Below, in pieces: positions 1 through 10,076 of a stretch of DNA of 64,000 bases. Below the pieces are notes generated by a model, which was not told where the DNA came from, did not search any database, and saw only the letters and a program-made list of their open reading frames with translations. The first letter of the stretch is position 1, and every line of letters begins with the position of its first letter. Both the position numbers and the translations under genes were made by a program. Origin of the DNA: Nematopogon swammerdamellus (taxonomy: Eukaryota; Arthropoda; Insecta; Lepidoptera; Adelidae). The DNA is taken from NCBI GenBank assembly GCA_946902875.1, contig OX336348.1, forward strand, positions 18,811,741 to 18,875,740. Direction: 5' to 3'.

Positions 1-2404
1 GCGTAACACCCAGGTCACGAATGGAATCAATTTTTGATAAGGTGTGGTTTCCCAGGGAATAGTCGTACGTCAAAGGGTTCCTTTTCTTTGTGAATGAAAT
101 AAATTTACACTTAGGAAGTCTAAGCTGCATTTTGTTCGATACGGAGTAATTGTAGAATCTGTCAAGGTCATACTGTAGGTCCCGACAGTCACCAGTATTT
201 CGGATAATTTTGTAAATTTTTATGTCGTCTGCGTACACTAAGAAAAGACAATTGGAGAAGCAATTGATGACATCGTTTAGGAATAAAATAAATAGGAAAG
301 GCCCCATTATGGAGCCCTGTGGGACCCCAGAAGTGACCCTGACAGATTCTGAGTGAAAACCATTAACTACAACTCGCTGTTTCCGATTCGAAATGTATGA
401 GGCAAACCATCTCAATAAGTTGCCTCGTATTCCGTTATATGCAATTTTCTCCAAAAGTAATTGATGGTCAACCTTGTCGAATGCTTTTTGGAAGTCGGTG
501 TAAATGGCGTCCACCTGCTCAGAACTGTCCATGCTCTCGAAGAGAAAGTTTGAATATATCAGAAGATTACTGACAGTCGACCTTCTCTGAACAAACCCAT
601 GTTGTTCTGAAATAATATGATTGTGAAATATTGGATATATGGCCTGATGTACAAGCCTTTCGAATAGTTTGGATATTGCTGATAATATGGATATAGGTCG
701 ATAGTTAGTAACCTCTGATTTAGATCCATTTTTGTGAATGGGGGTCACACTGGCGACCTTCCATTGGTCTGGAAATACACCTTCAGACAAGCATCTGTTG
801 AGTAATATATGAAGTGGATAGCAAATCGAGTCGGCAGTTCGCACCAGGAATAAAGGTTCAATCTCATCAGGACCAGCTCCTTTGTTAATGTCCATCCTTT
901 GCAGTTCACGAAGTATAGAGCTCAAATCTATGTGGAGGCTGTCTAGATTGATGTCGTTGGCTGCGGTGGTGGATGGGGGATTCCACTGCTCGAGATTGAG
1001 CGTTGATGGCTCATAGACAGATTTGAAATATGAGGAGAACATGTTACAGATCTCAGTAGGTTCACTAGCAGTTCGATTCTCATATTTCATTGTAGCTGGA
1101 TAAGAACTGCCTTTCTTTCGGTTGGCTATATATGACCAAAAATTTTTCACATTGGTTGCGATTCCACGTTCAATTTTTGACATGTAATCGTTAAAGCATC
1201 TTGCTGAAGCATGCTTGAACATTGACCGTAAAGAAGAGAATGTTTCATAGTCCGACAAGTTTCCGTGCTTTTTGTATCTGAGCCACGCCTTATTTTTTTG
1301 TTTGAAAAGTCTGCACAGGCCAGGAGTGAACCAGGGCTCAAAACGGGATATTTTTTTATTTTTGAGTGGTACATGTAAATTAATTATATCAAAAAGTTTC
1401 TCGTAAAACACAGTAACAGCCCTGTCCCCACTATGAGTGTTTAGTTCCTTGTTCCAGTCCACACCTGCGATAGCTGAGTTTATTTGTGTGTAATCTGCAT
1501 CTCGAAATCGAAATCGTTTAGGGGTGTGCCGGGTGAGAGTTTCTTCTGCGCCCAAATGAAGTACGAAAAGGAACGGCGGGTGGTGACGATCTGGCGCCAC
1601 TAGCGGCTCATCGAAACTCAACATCTCGCACGCAGCATCGGATAAGACTAAATCTAAAGTACGATCATTTGTGTTTTTGAGTGCATTATATTGCCTGATC
1701 GAGAGGAATGACATTGTATTTATCAGGAGTCTACCGATACGAGTAGTGCTGGATGAAGCTTCGTCCAGGTGGCAGTATTCATTGTTATTATGACCTACCC
1801 AGTTAAGTTCAGGAATATTATAGTCGCCGACTATACATAATCGACAGTTGTCGAGTTCCATATTCGCGCGTTGCAGTGATTCAAAATGATAAGTATATGA
1901 ATCGACCGAGTAGGCCGGTGGGATGTATGTAGCACTCAGCAACAATCGTTGAACCCTCCCGCCAGACATAGTCCGACGGGCTCCCCCGCCCCCACCGCCG
2001 CCACCGCCGTCCCTACCGTCTCTCAGCGCAGACGAGACTGCAAGCGTAACGCAAACATTGTCGATGCCGGCGGCGGCGGCGGAGGCGCCGTCGGAGGCGG
2101 GGTCCGGTAGGTAGTAGCGCTCGGCGGCCAGAGGACGTCGCACTGCTACCAGGACCCCGCCACCGTCCCGCTTACCGGTTGCCGCACGATCTCTGTCAGC
2201 GCGAAACACTAAATAGTTATTCTCGTCGATAAATTCTGAGTTGAATATTTCAGGAATTAGCCATGTTTCAACGAGAATAATCACATCATAGTGACAGTTT
2301 AGAATATTCAGATATAGAGTGTTTAATTTGGACTTTAGACCGGCACAGTTTTGGTAGTATATGGTCAGTTTATTATTATAGCCCTCTTTTAAGTAGGTGT
2401 AACA
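1..2404 (-). CDS. LINE ORF2: endonuclease plus reverse transcriptase (partial)
   Basis: Encodes the enzyme that nicks the target and copies element RNA. I walked the frame codon by codon from 2404 to 2 and saw no stop, about 800 codons. The N-terminal part is an AP-type endonuclease: QNCAGL near 2340-2360, VETWL near 2260, and GDYNIPELNW near 1800-1830. The reverse transcriptase follows: NKGAGPDEI near 870-890, YTDFQKAFDKVDH near 465-500, SGVPQGS near 305-335 and the catalytic YADD at 224-235. The C-terminus lies beyond the left edge. There is no in-frame ATG before 1969, which is inside the endonuclease, so initiation upstream of that point is unexplained. Confidence 0.9.
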
Positions 2405-2871
2405 TTATGAGTAGGTATATCGATTTAGACTGCATTTCACAGGAAGTATGAGTGAAGAAAAGATTTTGTGAATTGGAATAGTGAAATATCATGATTTTTA
2501 GAAGTGGTAAGGCGTACCTATAGGTACTCATTGGAAGACGTAAAGGTAATGTGTAAAAAAATGGAATAACTATATTGAGTGTATCCTGAACTGTGACGTT
2601 AGTCTTGATTATCTCTTTCGAAAAAAAAAGTAATACATTTGCTAGAATTGAGTTAAGACTGCAATTATAGAAGTGGATGTAATGATAAAGATTTAGCAAA
2701 CATTTAATTATGTCGATTTTGTCCTCGTGTGGCTGTACCAACTGTTTTATGACATGAGTATTATAATTATTAGAATTAAGGTATATAACATTAAATAACA
2801 ACTTAGATAGTAAATATATAAACGTTTGATAGATATCCGGCGCGACGCTTGCCGAAGCATTTAATGCATGT
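2405..2871 (-). other. Spacer between LINE ORF1 and ORF2
   Basis: About 465 AT-rich bases between the ORF1 stop (2872) and the first open codon of ORF2. A 141-codon open frame (2376-2801) crosses it and overlaps the ORF2 frame by 29 nt, but it has no ATG near its start and no recognisable domain, so I do not call it a gene. Confidence 0.5.
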
Positions 2872-4074
2872 TTAAGCTATTTTCGATAGGTCTCTACTGT
2901 TCTTAATAACAATGACTTTGGACTCAGGATTGTCATCTTTACGTGTGAGTATCGACCCGTGGCGTATCCAGGCATACTTGAATTTAAGTTGTGCACACTT
3001 GAGTCTGACGTCACGAAATAAAAGTTTTTTCTGTAAAGTGAGATGCTCGTTGGCGTACACCTTGCGTGAGGGTCCGGTTAGGTTGAGTTGCTCTGTGGTG
3101 ATGCCACGGCGGATTCGAATTGCAGAGATGATATTGTCGCGCATCACACGGGTCGGTAACTTGACGATGACGTTTTTGGGTCTACCCGCGTCTTTCCCGC
3201 CGCCGAAACCGCTCCCCTCCGATGTCGTGGCCGTCTCCGCCTCCGCCGCTCGCGGAGCGTTGTGCGGAACGCGGTGCACGGCGACTATGTCGTTGGCGCA
3301 TATGGGTACCTTGACGGCGGCGCATAATGCTAGCACGACCTCGACCAGGTTTTCGCCTCTCCTTTCTGGGATGTTCTGCAGTTCAATGTTGCATTGCCTC
3401 GAGTGTTGATCTGCGACGTCTAGCCGCTCCTTGTAGGTCGATAGTTCACTTCTCAGCTCAGCAATTTCCGACTTCATCTCCGACACAGATGTGGGGACTT
3501 CACTGTACCTGGTTTCGAACTCATCCATTCTGTTGGAGACATCCTGGATGGATTTCAGTACTTGTGCGCACTCGAACTTCACCACTTTAGCGCAGCGCTC
3601 CATTCTCTGCACGCATCGATCGGTTAGCTCGTCCATTTTTGTGTCGATGTGCTTCAGTAGGATGTCCATACTAAAATCAGCGGGTGGTTTTATAGTCCCA
3701 GATGTCGCGTGTGAGCCAGGTTTTGGCGTGTTCTTGGTTGCTTTACCCTTGGATGACTTGCTCTGGTCGGTATTGTGTTGATCCGAACCGACGAATGCAT
3801 TGAGTCTTCGGTCCATGCCAGCATCGAACTGAGGGCTGCCGACAGGTGTGGATGCCGGAGTGGAGAGCGGGGATATCCCGGGAGAGTCCTTACCGATGTT
3901 GTGTGATCGCGATCCGGCAATGCAGTCCGTGCAGACCCAGCCTCTGTTACTCCTCCTCAAATTATCCTGTCCGGGGAGTAGGGCGCATTCAGCATGATAC
4001 CCTTTTTTGCACACTGTACATTTAAGTACTTCGGTTGTGCCATCGAGATTGAGCTGGCAGGCAGTGCAGAACAT
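2872..4074 (-). CDS. LINE ORF1: PHD-finger RNA-binding protein
   Basis: About 400 residues starting at the ATG at 4074 (MFCTAC...). The open frame extends slightly upstream only through a GTG. Residues 1-55 form a C4HC3 PHD-type zinc finger: CxxC, then CxxC, then HxxC in GYHAEC, then CTDC. A Ser/Thr/Pro/Gly-rich linker follows. Residues of about 135-225 are heptad-like and probably a coiled coil. The C-terminal half (IELQNIPERRGE, then RPKNVIVKLP, then IRRGITTEQLN) resembles the RNA-binding region seen in ORF1 proteins of CR1/L2/Jockey-type LINEs. Expected role: binding element RNA in an RNP with ORF2. No internal stop. Confidence 0.85.
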   Translation of the reverse strand: MFCTACQLNLDGTTEVLKCTVCKKGYHAECALLPGQDNLRRSNRGWVCTDCIAGSRSHNIGKDSPGISPLSTPASTPVGSPQFDAGMDRRLNAFVGSDQHNTDQSKSSKGKATKNTPKPGSHATSGTIKPPADFSMDILLKHIDTKMDELTDRCVQRMERCAKVVKFECAQVLKSIQDVSNRMDEFETRYSEVPTSVSEMKSEIAELRSELSTYKERLDVADQHSRQCNIELQNIPERRGENLVEVVLALCAAVKVPICANDIVAVHRVPHNAPRAAEAETATTSEGSGFGGGKDAGRPKNVIVKLPTRVMRDNIISAIRIRRGITTEQLNLTGPSRKVYANEHLTLQKKLLFRDVRLKCAQLKFKYAWIRHGSILTRKDDNPESKVIVIKNSRDLSKIA

Positions 4075-4402
4075 CTCCAGCACTTGGCGGCGGCGCCGTC
4101 GGATGTTGTCTGCTACAGTAAAATGTGAGATGAGTGGTCCTGCCAGACTGATAGTCGCTCATGTGCGGTCAAACCGGTTCGTCGAATCTCGTAGCCGCCA
4201 CTCGCTTATACTCAGTCGCAGCGCTCGACGACATGGCTACGTCACAGCAGCGTCTCGTTCACACGTACGGTGGGCACCGTTGGTGGGAACTTGAGGATGT
4301 GTGTGTAGTAGAGTGCGTCTCACCAGATACTTCGATGCGAGTGAGCAGTACAACCAAACTGAAGCGATGTGCACGTCCTCTCGACACAGTGTCCAGGCGA
4401 AG
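4075..4402 (-). other. LINE 5' untranslated region
   Basis: Sequence between the ORF1 start and the junction with the minisatellite. GC-moderate, no ORF of note. Promoter elements of such LINEs are internal, but I cannot point to a specific motif. Confidence 0.5.
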
Positions 4403-4500
4403 AGAGGGGTGACCATGCGATTCGACATGTGGGACAAATGGTTTTATTTTAATAAGGTGACCATACGAATTCTTACCTCACGTGGGACAGATAATTATTT
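4403..4500. repeat. GTGACCATRCGATTC minisatellite, copy A remnant
   Basis: Two units of the minisatellite that is longer at 10077-10865 and 20457-21123. It is recognised by GGTGACCAT(G/A)CGATTC followed by a GTGGGACA-like stretch. The LINE to the left interrupts it. Confidence 0.8.
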
Positions 4501-4612
4501 TAATAGCGGGAGAGAAAAGGAGGCGGTGGGAGAGGGGCGAGGGAGAGGGGGAGTGATAGAGGGAGGGGATAGAGTGAAAGAAGAGAGAGCGAGAGAGATA
4601 GAGATACCTGTG
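4501..4612. repeat. Purine-rich tract, copy A
   Basis: About 110 bases that are almost all A and G on the + strand. The same tract recurs at 10872-10982 and 21763-21870 as part of the triplicated unit. Non-coding; capable of triplex-type structure. Confidence 0.7.
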
Positions 4613-4617
4613 TTTAC

Positions 4618-5020
4618 CTGAACGCAGCTCACCATTCGGACTCGCTTTAAGTGACTTCTTCTATACATTGCATCTATTACCTGTACGAAGATCGGCCTTT
4701 GACATTTTTGAATTTTACTCGAGCGAAGCCGCGGGGAATAGCTCAAAATATAGCTAGCTAACCCTGTGGTATTCGGTCCGCCTTTATTACACTATAACCT
4801 TATTCCGATTATTACATACATTTTATTTTTTATTATATTTTAAAAAATTAACGAGATAGTTATGAAATTATGAAAAAAAAAACAATTAGCCAGAGCCAAC
4901 CCAATACTCAGCACCAGGAATCGCTACTGGTTGGTAAGCGCATCACTTGAAAACGCCTGGACCTATTTGGCTATTTATTTTTTATTTTTAAGGCGGAACG
5001 AAGTCCGCCGGGTCAGCTAG
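4618..5020 (+). mobile_element. Helitron-like non-autonomous element, 3' end at CTAG (copy A)
   Basis: The right end shows the hallmark of Helitron 3' termini: a short hairpin (GGCGGA at 4992-4997 pairing with TCCGCC at 5004-5009), a few bases, then CTAG at 5017-5020 followed by T. The left end is not defined. The first about 45 bases (CTGAACGCAGCTC...) resemble the 68-bp satellite at 62126-63275. Equivalent copies end at 11390 and 22279. Confidence 0.55.
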
Positions 5021-5189
5021 TATTATATAACTAGAAGTTTAAAATTGTAGGATTTTTTCCTTTACTTGTGCTATGAGACCTTGCTTCTTACCAAATTTCA
5101 TAATTCTAGGTTAACGGGAAGTACTCTATAGGTTTTGATTTGATTTGCCAATAGCATAATATGTGACTTAAATGGCCGTATCTAGTGAT

Positions 5190-5330
5190 TGCGTCGACTT
5201 CACAATCAAAGGGGGAAGCACTGACATGGCACCTAGTTCACCCGGTGTTATGGGCTGACAGCACGGACGTTGTAGGTGATGTAGCCAACCGTGTCAGTTT
5301 CCATAAAAAAAAAATTAAAAAAAAAAAAAA
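5190..5330 (+). mobile_element. SINE 3' portion with A-rich tail (copy A)
   Basis: The segment starting GGGAAGCACTGACATGGC and ending CCATAAAAAAAAA matches the 3' part of the complete SINE at 21124-21609 and, reversed, 51086-51184. Its 5' part is missing here. Confidence 0.7.
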
Positions 5331-5334
5331 CTTA

Positions 5335-5530
5335 GAAGCTTAAATTTTTTACACTCCTGAGGAAACGTAGACCTTCGTATTTGATATTAATTTCAACTTG
5401 ATACCTCTAACCGTTTCTGAGAAAAAAGGTCTTGACAAACAGACAGACAGCCAGCCAGGCAGACAGACAGACAGAAAACAAAGTGTTCCGTTTTTTCCTC
5501 CTTTGAGGTACGGAACCCTAAAAATGTATG
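5335..5530 (+). repeat. Dispersed repeat with CAGA-rich stretch (copy A)
   Basis: Contains TTTCTGAGAAAAAAGG, a run of CAGACAGACAG units and GGTACGGAACCCTAAAAA. The latter looks like a LINE- or SINE-type 3' terminus. A related sequence on the opposite strand appears near 63700-63800. Non-coding. Confidence 0.5.
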
Positions 5531-5605
5531 AAAACTCTTAAAACTCTTAAAAAGACAAATTGGTCTAAGCGTCAAAGAGATGATGCGCCATGACTCTTTT
5601 TGTCA

Positions 5606-5716
5606 ACCTCGGTAGCTCAGTGGTGCAATCGATCGACTGTCGGTCGTAATCATAAGCACACCTGGGCGCGGTCAGTACTTGAATGGGTGACCGCTTGACC
5701 GTTGGAGGCTGACATA
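5606..5716 (+). mobile_element. tRNA/5S-like SINE head (copy A)
   Basis: Begins CCTCGGTAGCTCAGTGGTG, a tRNA-like A-box region. It then contains GCGCGGTCAGTACTTGAA and TGGGTGACCGC, a close match to the internal control region of 5S rRNA. A detached 5' half of the SINE family seen complete at 21124-21609. Not a functional tRNA or 5S gene because the remaining parts of both molecules are absent. Confidence 0.65.
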
Positions 5717-5864
5717 TTGATGAACTTAACTAGGATGTTTCTGATTTTGATAGTGATGATTGCCTAGTGTTGAAAAGAATGATAAAGATGTTATCATTAT
5801 TGTGACGTGATGATGATGTTAATGATGACATAGCTAACTACTATGATGACGATGTAAATTCCAG

Positions 5865-6001
5865 CGAAACCTCACATCGACCGCACGAACCTCACAAAGC
5901 CGCTCGAGTTTTACCAGGGCGACCCTATCATCATCTATGTGAATGGGACGGGAGATCCAGCGCCCACGGTGCAGTGGTATAAGAAAGGGAAGAAGCAATT
6001 G
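5865..6001 (+). CDS. Twitchin/projectin-like exon 1, Ig domain first half (copy A)
   Basis: Follows an acceptor TTCCAG at 5859-5864. Two bases complete a split codon, then KPHIDRTNLTKPLEF and later GDPAPTVQWYKK, the A-to-C strand region of an I-set immunoglobulin domain with its core Trp. The donor is either GTCAGG at 6002, which keeps the next exon in phase 0, or GTTCTA at 6007, which would not; I chose 6001. Copy A starts CG where B and C start GG. Otherwise the exon is identical in all three copies. Confidence 0.75.
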
Positions 6002-6124
6002 GTCAGGTTCTATAGAAATATGTTATGTAAATTGTCCTTCTAGAACTACGAAGAGCCTATATTCCAACCTTAAGCCCTACTGAAATCACATTTTTGTTCA
6101 AATCGTTATCTCTAAACTCACCAG

Positions 6125-6359
6125 GAGCCGATCGGCACTAGCACCGTGGGCTATAACATCACGCTGCTCAACGAAAAGTGTGTTCGCGCCGACACCGGTA
6201 CTTATCTCATCCAGGCAATCAATCAATATGGCAACGATTCGGCTGAAGTCGAAATCATTGTCTTCTCTGGTCCTGGCCAACCAGGTGGTCCTCTCAAGGT
6301 GGATGATGTCAATGATAGTGGCTGTAAGCTGACCTGGAAGAAACCTGAGGATGATGGAG
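6125..6359 (+). CDS. Twitchin/projectin-like exon 2, Ig second half and Fn3 start (copy A)
   Basis: Acceptor CACCAG at 6119-6124, donor G|GTGAGA after 6359 (phase 1). It encodes the end of the Ig domain with the signature DTGTY...A.N..G.DSAEVE, then a hinge GPGQP and the start of a fibronectin type III domain (GPLKVDDV, CKLTWKKPEDDGG). This is the Ig-to-Fn3 linker style of insect twitchin/projectin/titin. Copies A and B share LIQAINQYG where copy C has RILATNKFG, the form closer to typical family sequence. Confidence 0.8.
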
Positions 6360-6576
6360 GTGAGATCTGATGTTAATATGAGGACTTTGAAGCATTACGA
6401 AAAATCTTAGCGTTCCATACTGACAGTGCCAAAGGGCCCATAGATTCCTTTCTTTGCAAGTGTGTATATCCATTTACTGTCTATCAATGAAATATCTTAA
6501 ATAAATCTTTGCTGCGAAGGTGGTTTCCGTCCACTACCACTTGACAATACTGATTCTGTAACGATTATGTCCACAG

Positions 6577-6771
6577 GCAAGCCAGTGTCCTACGTAGTAG
6601 AAAAGCAGAAAAAGCCCACTGGTAGCTGGGAACTAGTCAACAAGACCGACGACACGGAGATCGACGTCCGTGAACTCCAAAAGGGAGAATCTTATGAGTT
6701 CAGGGTGATGGCCGTCAATGAAGTGGGAAAATCGGATCCGCTGGAGACCGATGGACCCATTAAGACCTATG
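6577..6771 (+). CDS. Twitchin/projectin-like exon 3, Fn3 second half (copy A)
   Basis: Acceptor CCACAG at 6571-6576, donor TATG|GTGAGT after 6771 (phase 1). It encodes the rest of the Fn3 domain: GKPVSYVVEKQK, GSWELV, then the diagnostic YEFRVMAVNEVGKSDP. Exon 3 ends in the phase in which exon 1 begins, so copy A could splice straight to exon 1 of copy B (13130). Copy A differs from B and C by a K/E pair exchange: QKGE and LETD here, QEGE and LKTD in B and C. Confidence 0.8.
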
Positions 6772-6894
6772 GTGAGTTGGATGTTAATAATTTTTGCTCG
6801 AAGAGCCCACGTACGATACTTGACCGACTGACACACAAAACGTTTTACTACATTTGACCATACGGGTAAATTTGAGTTGCATGATTTTGCATGT

Positions 6895-7000
6895 TTATTT
6901 TTTTTATTTATTTATTTAGGTAAATTCACAGTGCATTTACAATGTTACATAGACATAAAAAAATGGCTACTAATGACACCATTACGAATTTACACAAAAT
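6895..7000 (-). repeat. LINE 3'-tail fragment (copy A)
   Basis: A TTTA-repeat stretch followed by GGTAAATTCACAGTGCATTT looks like the 3' end of a minus-strand LINE. The same occurs at 14158-14260 in copy B. No coding part is attached. Confidence 0.4.
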
Positions 7001-7160
7001 AGACACAGATGTAAAATTAAAATAACACTATACCTATATTTACTTAACTATTCCATTGTAAAAACTAAACAGGACAAATTGAAGCGTAGTGTACCACCGT
7101 ACGAATGAGTGAATAAACTGAACATAGAAGTTATTAGGGAAAAAATATTATGTATTATAT

Positions 7161-7402
7161 GTGTGTGAGAAAAAGAAAATGTGTTTCGTGCCGAACTACG
7201 GTAGTTGGAATATAGAGTAATGTCCTTGTCTATGATGCGCGTGTAGCGTTTTCATTGGTTAATTACGCGCTTCACGCTGATTGGCTGACGCGGTTCGCGA
7301 CGGCTGCATCCGCCATTTCTTCTGTCTGTTCTTCCTGCCCCTTCAACTGGTAAACGTGTGAGTAAATTCAATCAAGCTTTTTATTCTACATCTCCACACA
7401 AC
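7161..7402. mobile_element. Possible solo LTR (copy A)
   Basis: Starts TGTGTGAGAAA and ends near TTTTTATTCTACATCTCCACA, i.e. TG...CA with a late polyadenylation-like TTTTTATT. It also carries CCAAT-type ATTGG motifs. Repeated at 14426-14666. No target duplication identified, so only tentative. Confidence 0.28.
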
Positions 7403-7479
7403 ATAACCCAGCGACCTAAAACGACTACACCTGGATTGGCAAAACTCTCTATCTTATCTTAAGAGTAAAAACACTAAAT

Positions 7480-7740
7480 ATATACATAGCCGTTTCAACC
7501 GACCTTTCATTCAGTGCGGTTGCACGATGCAGTTCTTTACAAGGGACTTAAATTTGCACCTATTTATCTAGCTAGGCTTGCTTGACATTTTGTGGCCTTA
7601 CTCCATCAATGGATGTCCATGGGTATCGTTAGACACACACCCGTTAGACACTGCTGTAATGGTATAAAATGAAAGAAATATACTGCCATTATTATGGAGT
7701 GCCATGGCCCCGTAACAATTCATTTAACATCACCAAACAA
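7480..7740. other. Spacer with SINE-body-like sequence (copy A)
   Basis: Contains CATAGCCGTTTC...ACCGACCTTTCATTCAGTGCGG, which matches the body of the SINE at 21400-21480 in reverse orientation. A rearranged, inverted copy of this spacer is found at 24183-24300. No gene seen. Confidence 0.5.
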
Positions 7741-7744
7741 AGCG

Positions 7745-9735
7745 GAGCAAACATTGAGTCTGGCGTTTAGCCCCGCACGCCCCGCGCACACCCGCGACGC
7801 TCCCCACTCACTCACCACTCATAGTCTAGTGAACCTTAGCCGCGAGCATCAAGAGAGTCTCGCGTCTAGCCCCGCACTTCCCGCGCACACCCGCGACGCT
7901 CCCCACTCACTCACCACTCATAGTCGAGTGAACTTTAGCCGCGAGCAACCAGAGAGTCTCGCGTCTAGCCCCGCACGCCCCACGCACACCCGCGACGCTC
8001 CACACTCACTCACCACACACAGCCGAGCGAACCATAGCCGCGAGCATCCAGAGAGTCTCACGTCTAGCCCTGCATGCTCCGCGCACACCCGCGACCCTCC
8101 CCACTCACTCACACTTAGCCGAGCGAACCTTAGCCGCGAGCATCCAGAGAGCCACGCGTCTAGCCCCGCACGCCCGGCGCACACCCGCGACGCTCCCCAC
8201 TCACTCACCACACATAGCCGAGCGAACCTTAACCGCGAGCATCCAGAGAATCTCGCGTCTAGCCCCGCACACCCCGCGCACACCAGCGACGCTCACATTC
8301 ACTGACACATAGCCTAGCGAACCTTAGCCGCGAGCATCCAGAGAGTCTCGCGTCTAGCCCCGCTCGCTCCCCCCCCCCCCCCCCCCCCCCCCACTCAAGC
8401 CCAAGACGCTCCCCACTCACTCACCACACATAGCCGAGCGAACGTTCGCCGCGAGCATCCAGAGAGCCTCGCGTCTAGCCCCGCACGCCCCGCGCACACC
8501 CGTGACGCTCCCCACTCACACATAGCCGAGCGAACCTTAACCGCGAGCATCCCGAGAGTCTTGCGTCTAGCCGCGCACGTTCCGAGCACACCCGCGACGC
8601 ACACACTCACTGACATATAGCCGAGCCAACCTTAGCCGCGAGCATCCAGAGAGACTCACGTCTAGCTCCGCAAGCCCCGCGCACACCCGCGACCTTCCCC
8701 GCTCAGTCACACATAGCCGACCGAACCTTAGCCGCGAGCATCCAGAAAGTCTGGAGTCTATCCCCGCACGCCCCGCGCACACGCGCGACCCTCCCCACTC
8801 ATTCACCAAACAAAGCGGAGCAAACATTGAGTCTGGCGTTTAGCCCCGCACGCCCCGCGCACGCCCGCGACGCTCCCCACTCACTCACCACTCATAGTCT
8901 AGTGAACCTTAGCCGCGAGCATCAAGAGAGTCTCGCGTCTAGCCCCGCACTTCCCGCGCACACCCGCGACGCTCCCCACTCACTCACCACTCATAGTCGA
9001 GTGAACCTTAGCCGCGAGCAACCAGAGAGTCTCGCGTCTAGCCCCGCACGCCCCACGCACACCCGCGACGCTCCCCACTCACTCACCACACACAGCCGAG
9101 CGAACCATAGCCGCGAGCATCCAGAGAAGCTCACGTCTAGCCCTGCATGTTCCGCGCACACCCGCGACCCTCCCCACTCACTCACACTTAGCCGAGCGAA
9201 CCTTAGCCGCGAACATCCAGAGAGCCACGCGTCTAGCCCCGCACGCCCGACGCACACCCGCGACGCTCCCCACTCACTCACCACACATAGCCGAGCGAAC
9301 CTTAACCGCGAGCATCCAGAGAATCTCGCGTCTAGCCCCGCACACACCGCGCACACCAGCGACGCTCACATTCACTGACACATAGCATAGCGAACCTTAG
9401 CCGCGAGCATCCAGAGAGTCTCGCGTCTAGCCCCGCTCGCCCCCCCCCCCCCCCCCCACACCTGAGAGGCTCCCCACTCACTGACCACACATAGCCGAGC
9501 GAACCTTAGCCGCGAGCATCCAGAGCGTCTCGCATCTAGCCCCTCACACCCCGCGCACACCCGCGACGCTCACACTCACTGACACATAGCCGAGCGAACC
9601 TTAGCCGCGAGCATCCAGAGAGTCTCGCGTCTAACCCCGCACACCCCGCGCACCCGCGCACACCCGCGACGCTCACACTCACTGACACATAGCCGAGCGA
9701 ACCTTAGCCGCGAGCATCCAAAGAGTCTCGCGTTA
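7745..9735. repeat. GC-rich tandem array, unit about 99 bp (copy A)
   Basis: About 20 units built around GCGAACCTTAGCCGCGAG, GTCTCGCGTCTAGCCCCGCA, CGCACACCCGCGACGCT and CCCCACTCACTCACC. The unit is close to 99 bp, a multiple of three, so long open frames run through it on both strands. These are artefacts of the repeat, not genes. A higher-order period of about 1073 bp is visible (7731 onward recurs at 8805 onward). Homopolymer C runs interrupt some units, e.g. 24 C at 8369-8392. Confidence 0.9.
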
Positions 9736-10076
9736 AAATTGTTAAAATTGTTAGAGAAAAACGTACAATACAAATGAACTAGGTGAGTTCAGTACAACGA
9801 AATATTCATTCATAAACGTTTTTCTGATTATTAATTTTCCATTATAGTTGACTACTATTTCCTGGACGCATTGATTCATCGTAAGACAGAGATTGTTTAT
9901 AGTTTAGCAAACCGTACTTTGGTAGTACCCACATCTACAAATCTACTTTCGTAGGGAGTTGAATCTCGGGACGCCAAGACACAATTTGATTACTATAACC
10001 TGCATATAGTATCAGTGCCGCTGACGTGGCATGACGGATTGTGCGATGTTTAGTTTGAAAAAAAAAATTATGTTAG
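9736..10076. other. Non-coding spacer (copy A)
   Basis: AT-rich unique-looking DNA between the two arrays, nearly identical to 20105-20460. No gene, RNA or element recognised. Confidence 0.5.

Larger units (their letters stand above)
1..4402 (-). mobile_element. Jockey/CR1-group LINE, 3' end outside window
   Basis: A two-ORF non-LTR retrotransposon on the minus strand. ORF1 (2872-4074) has a PHD finger. ORF2 (1-2404) has an endonuclease followed by a reverse transcriptase and leaves the window still open. The 5' boundary is near 4402, where the sequence switches to the minisatellite unit that continues uninterrupted at 10767-10800 in the next duplicated copy, so the element inserted into that repeat. 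ORF1 and ORF2 show no stop in the visible part, which suggests a young insertion. The exact clade cannot be settled by eye. Confidence 0.88.

Noticed and set aside
2376..2801. 141-codon gene between LINE ORF1 and ORF2
   Set aside because: No ATG near its start, AT-rich low-complexity composition and no domain; kept only as a point of interest for ORF2 initiation.
7694..9378. Long ORFs (203, 183 and 121 codons) on both strands of the GC-rich array as repeat proteins
   Set aside because: The unit is about 99 bp, so any open unit stays open. Both strands are open, units vary without codon-like pattern, and the array is cut by C runs and a LINE.
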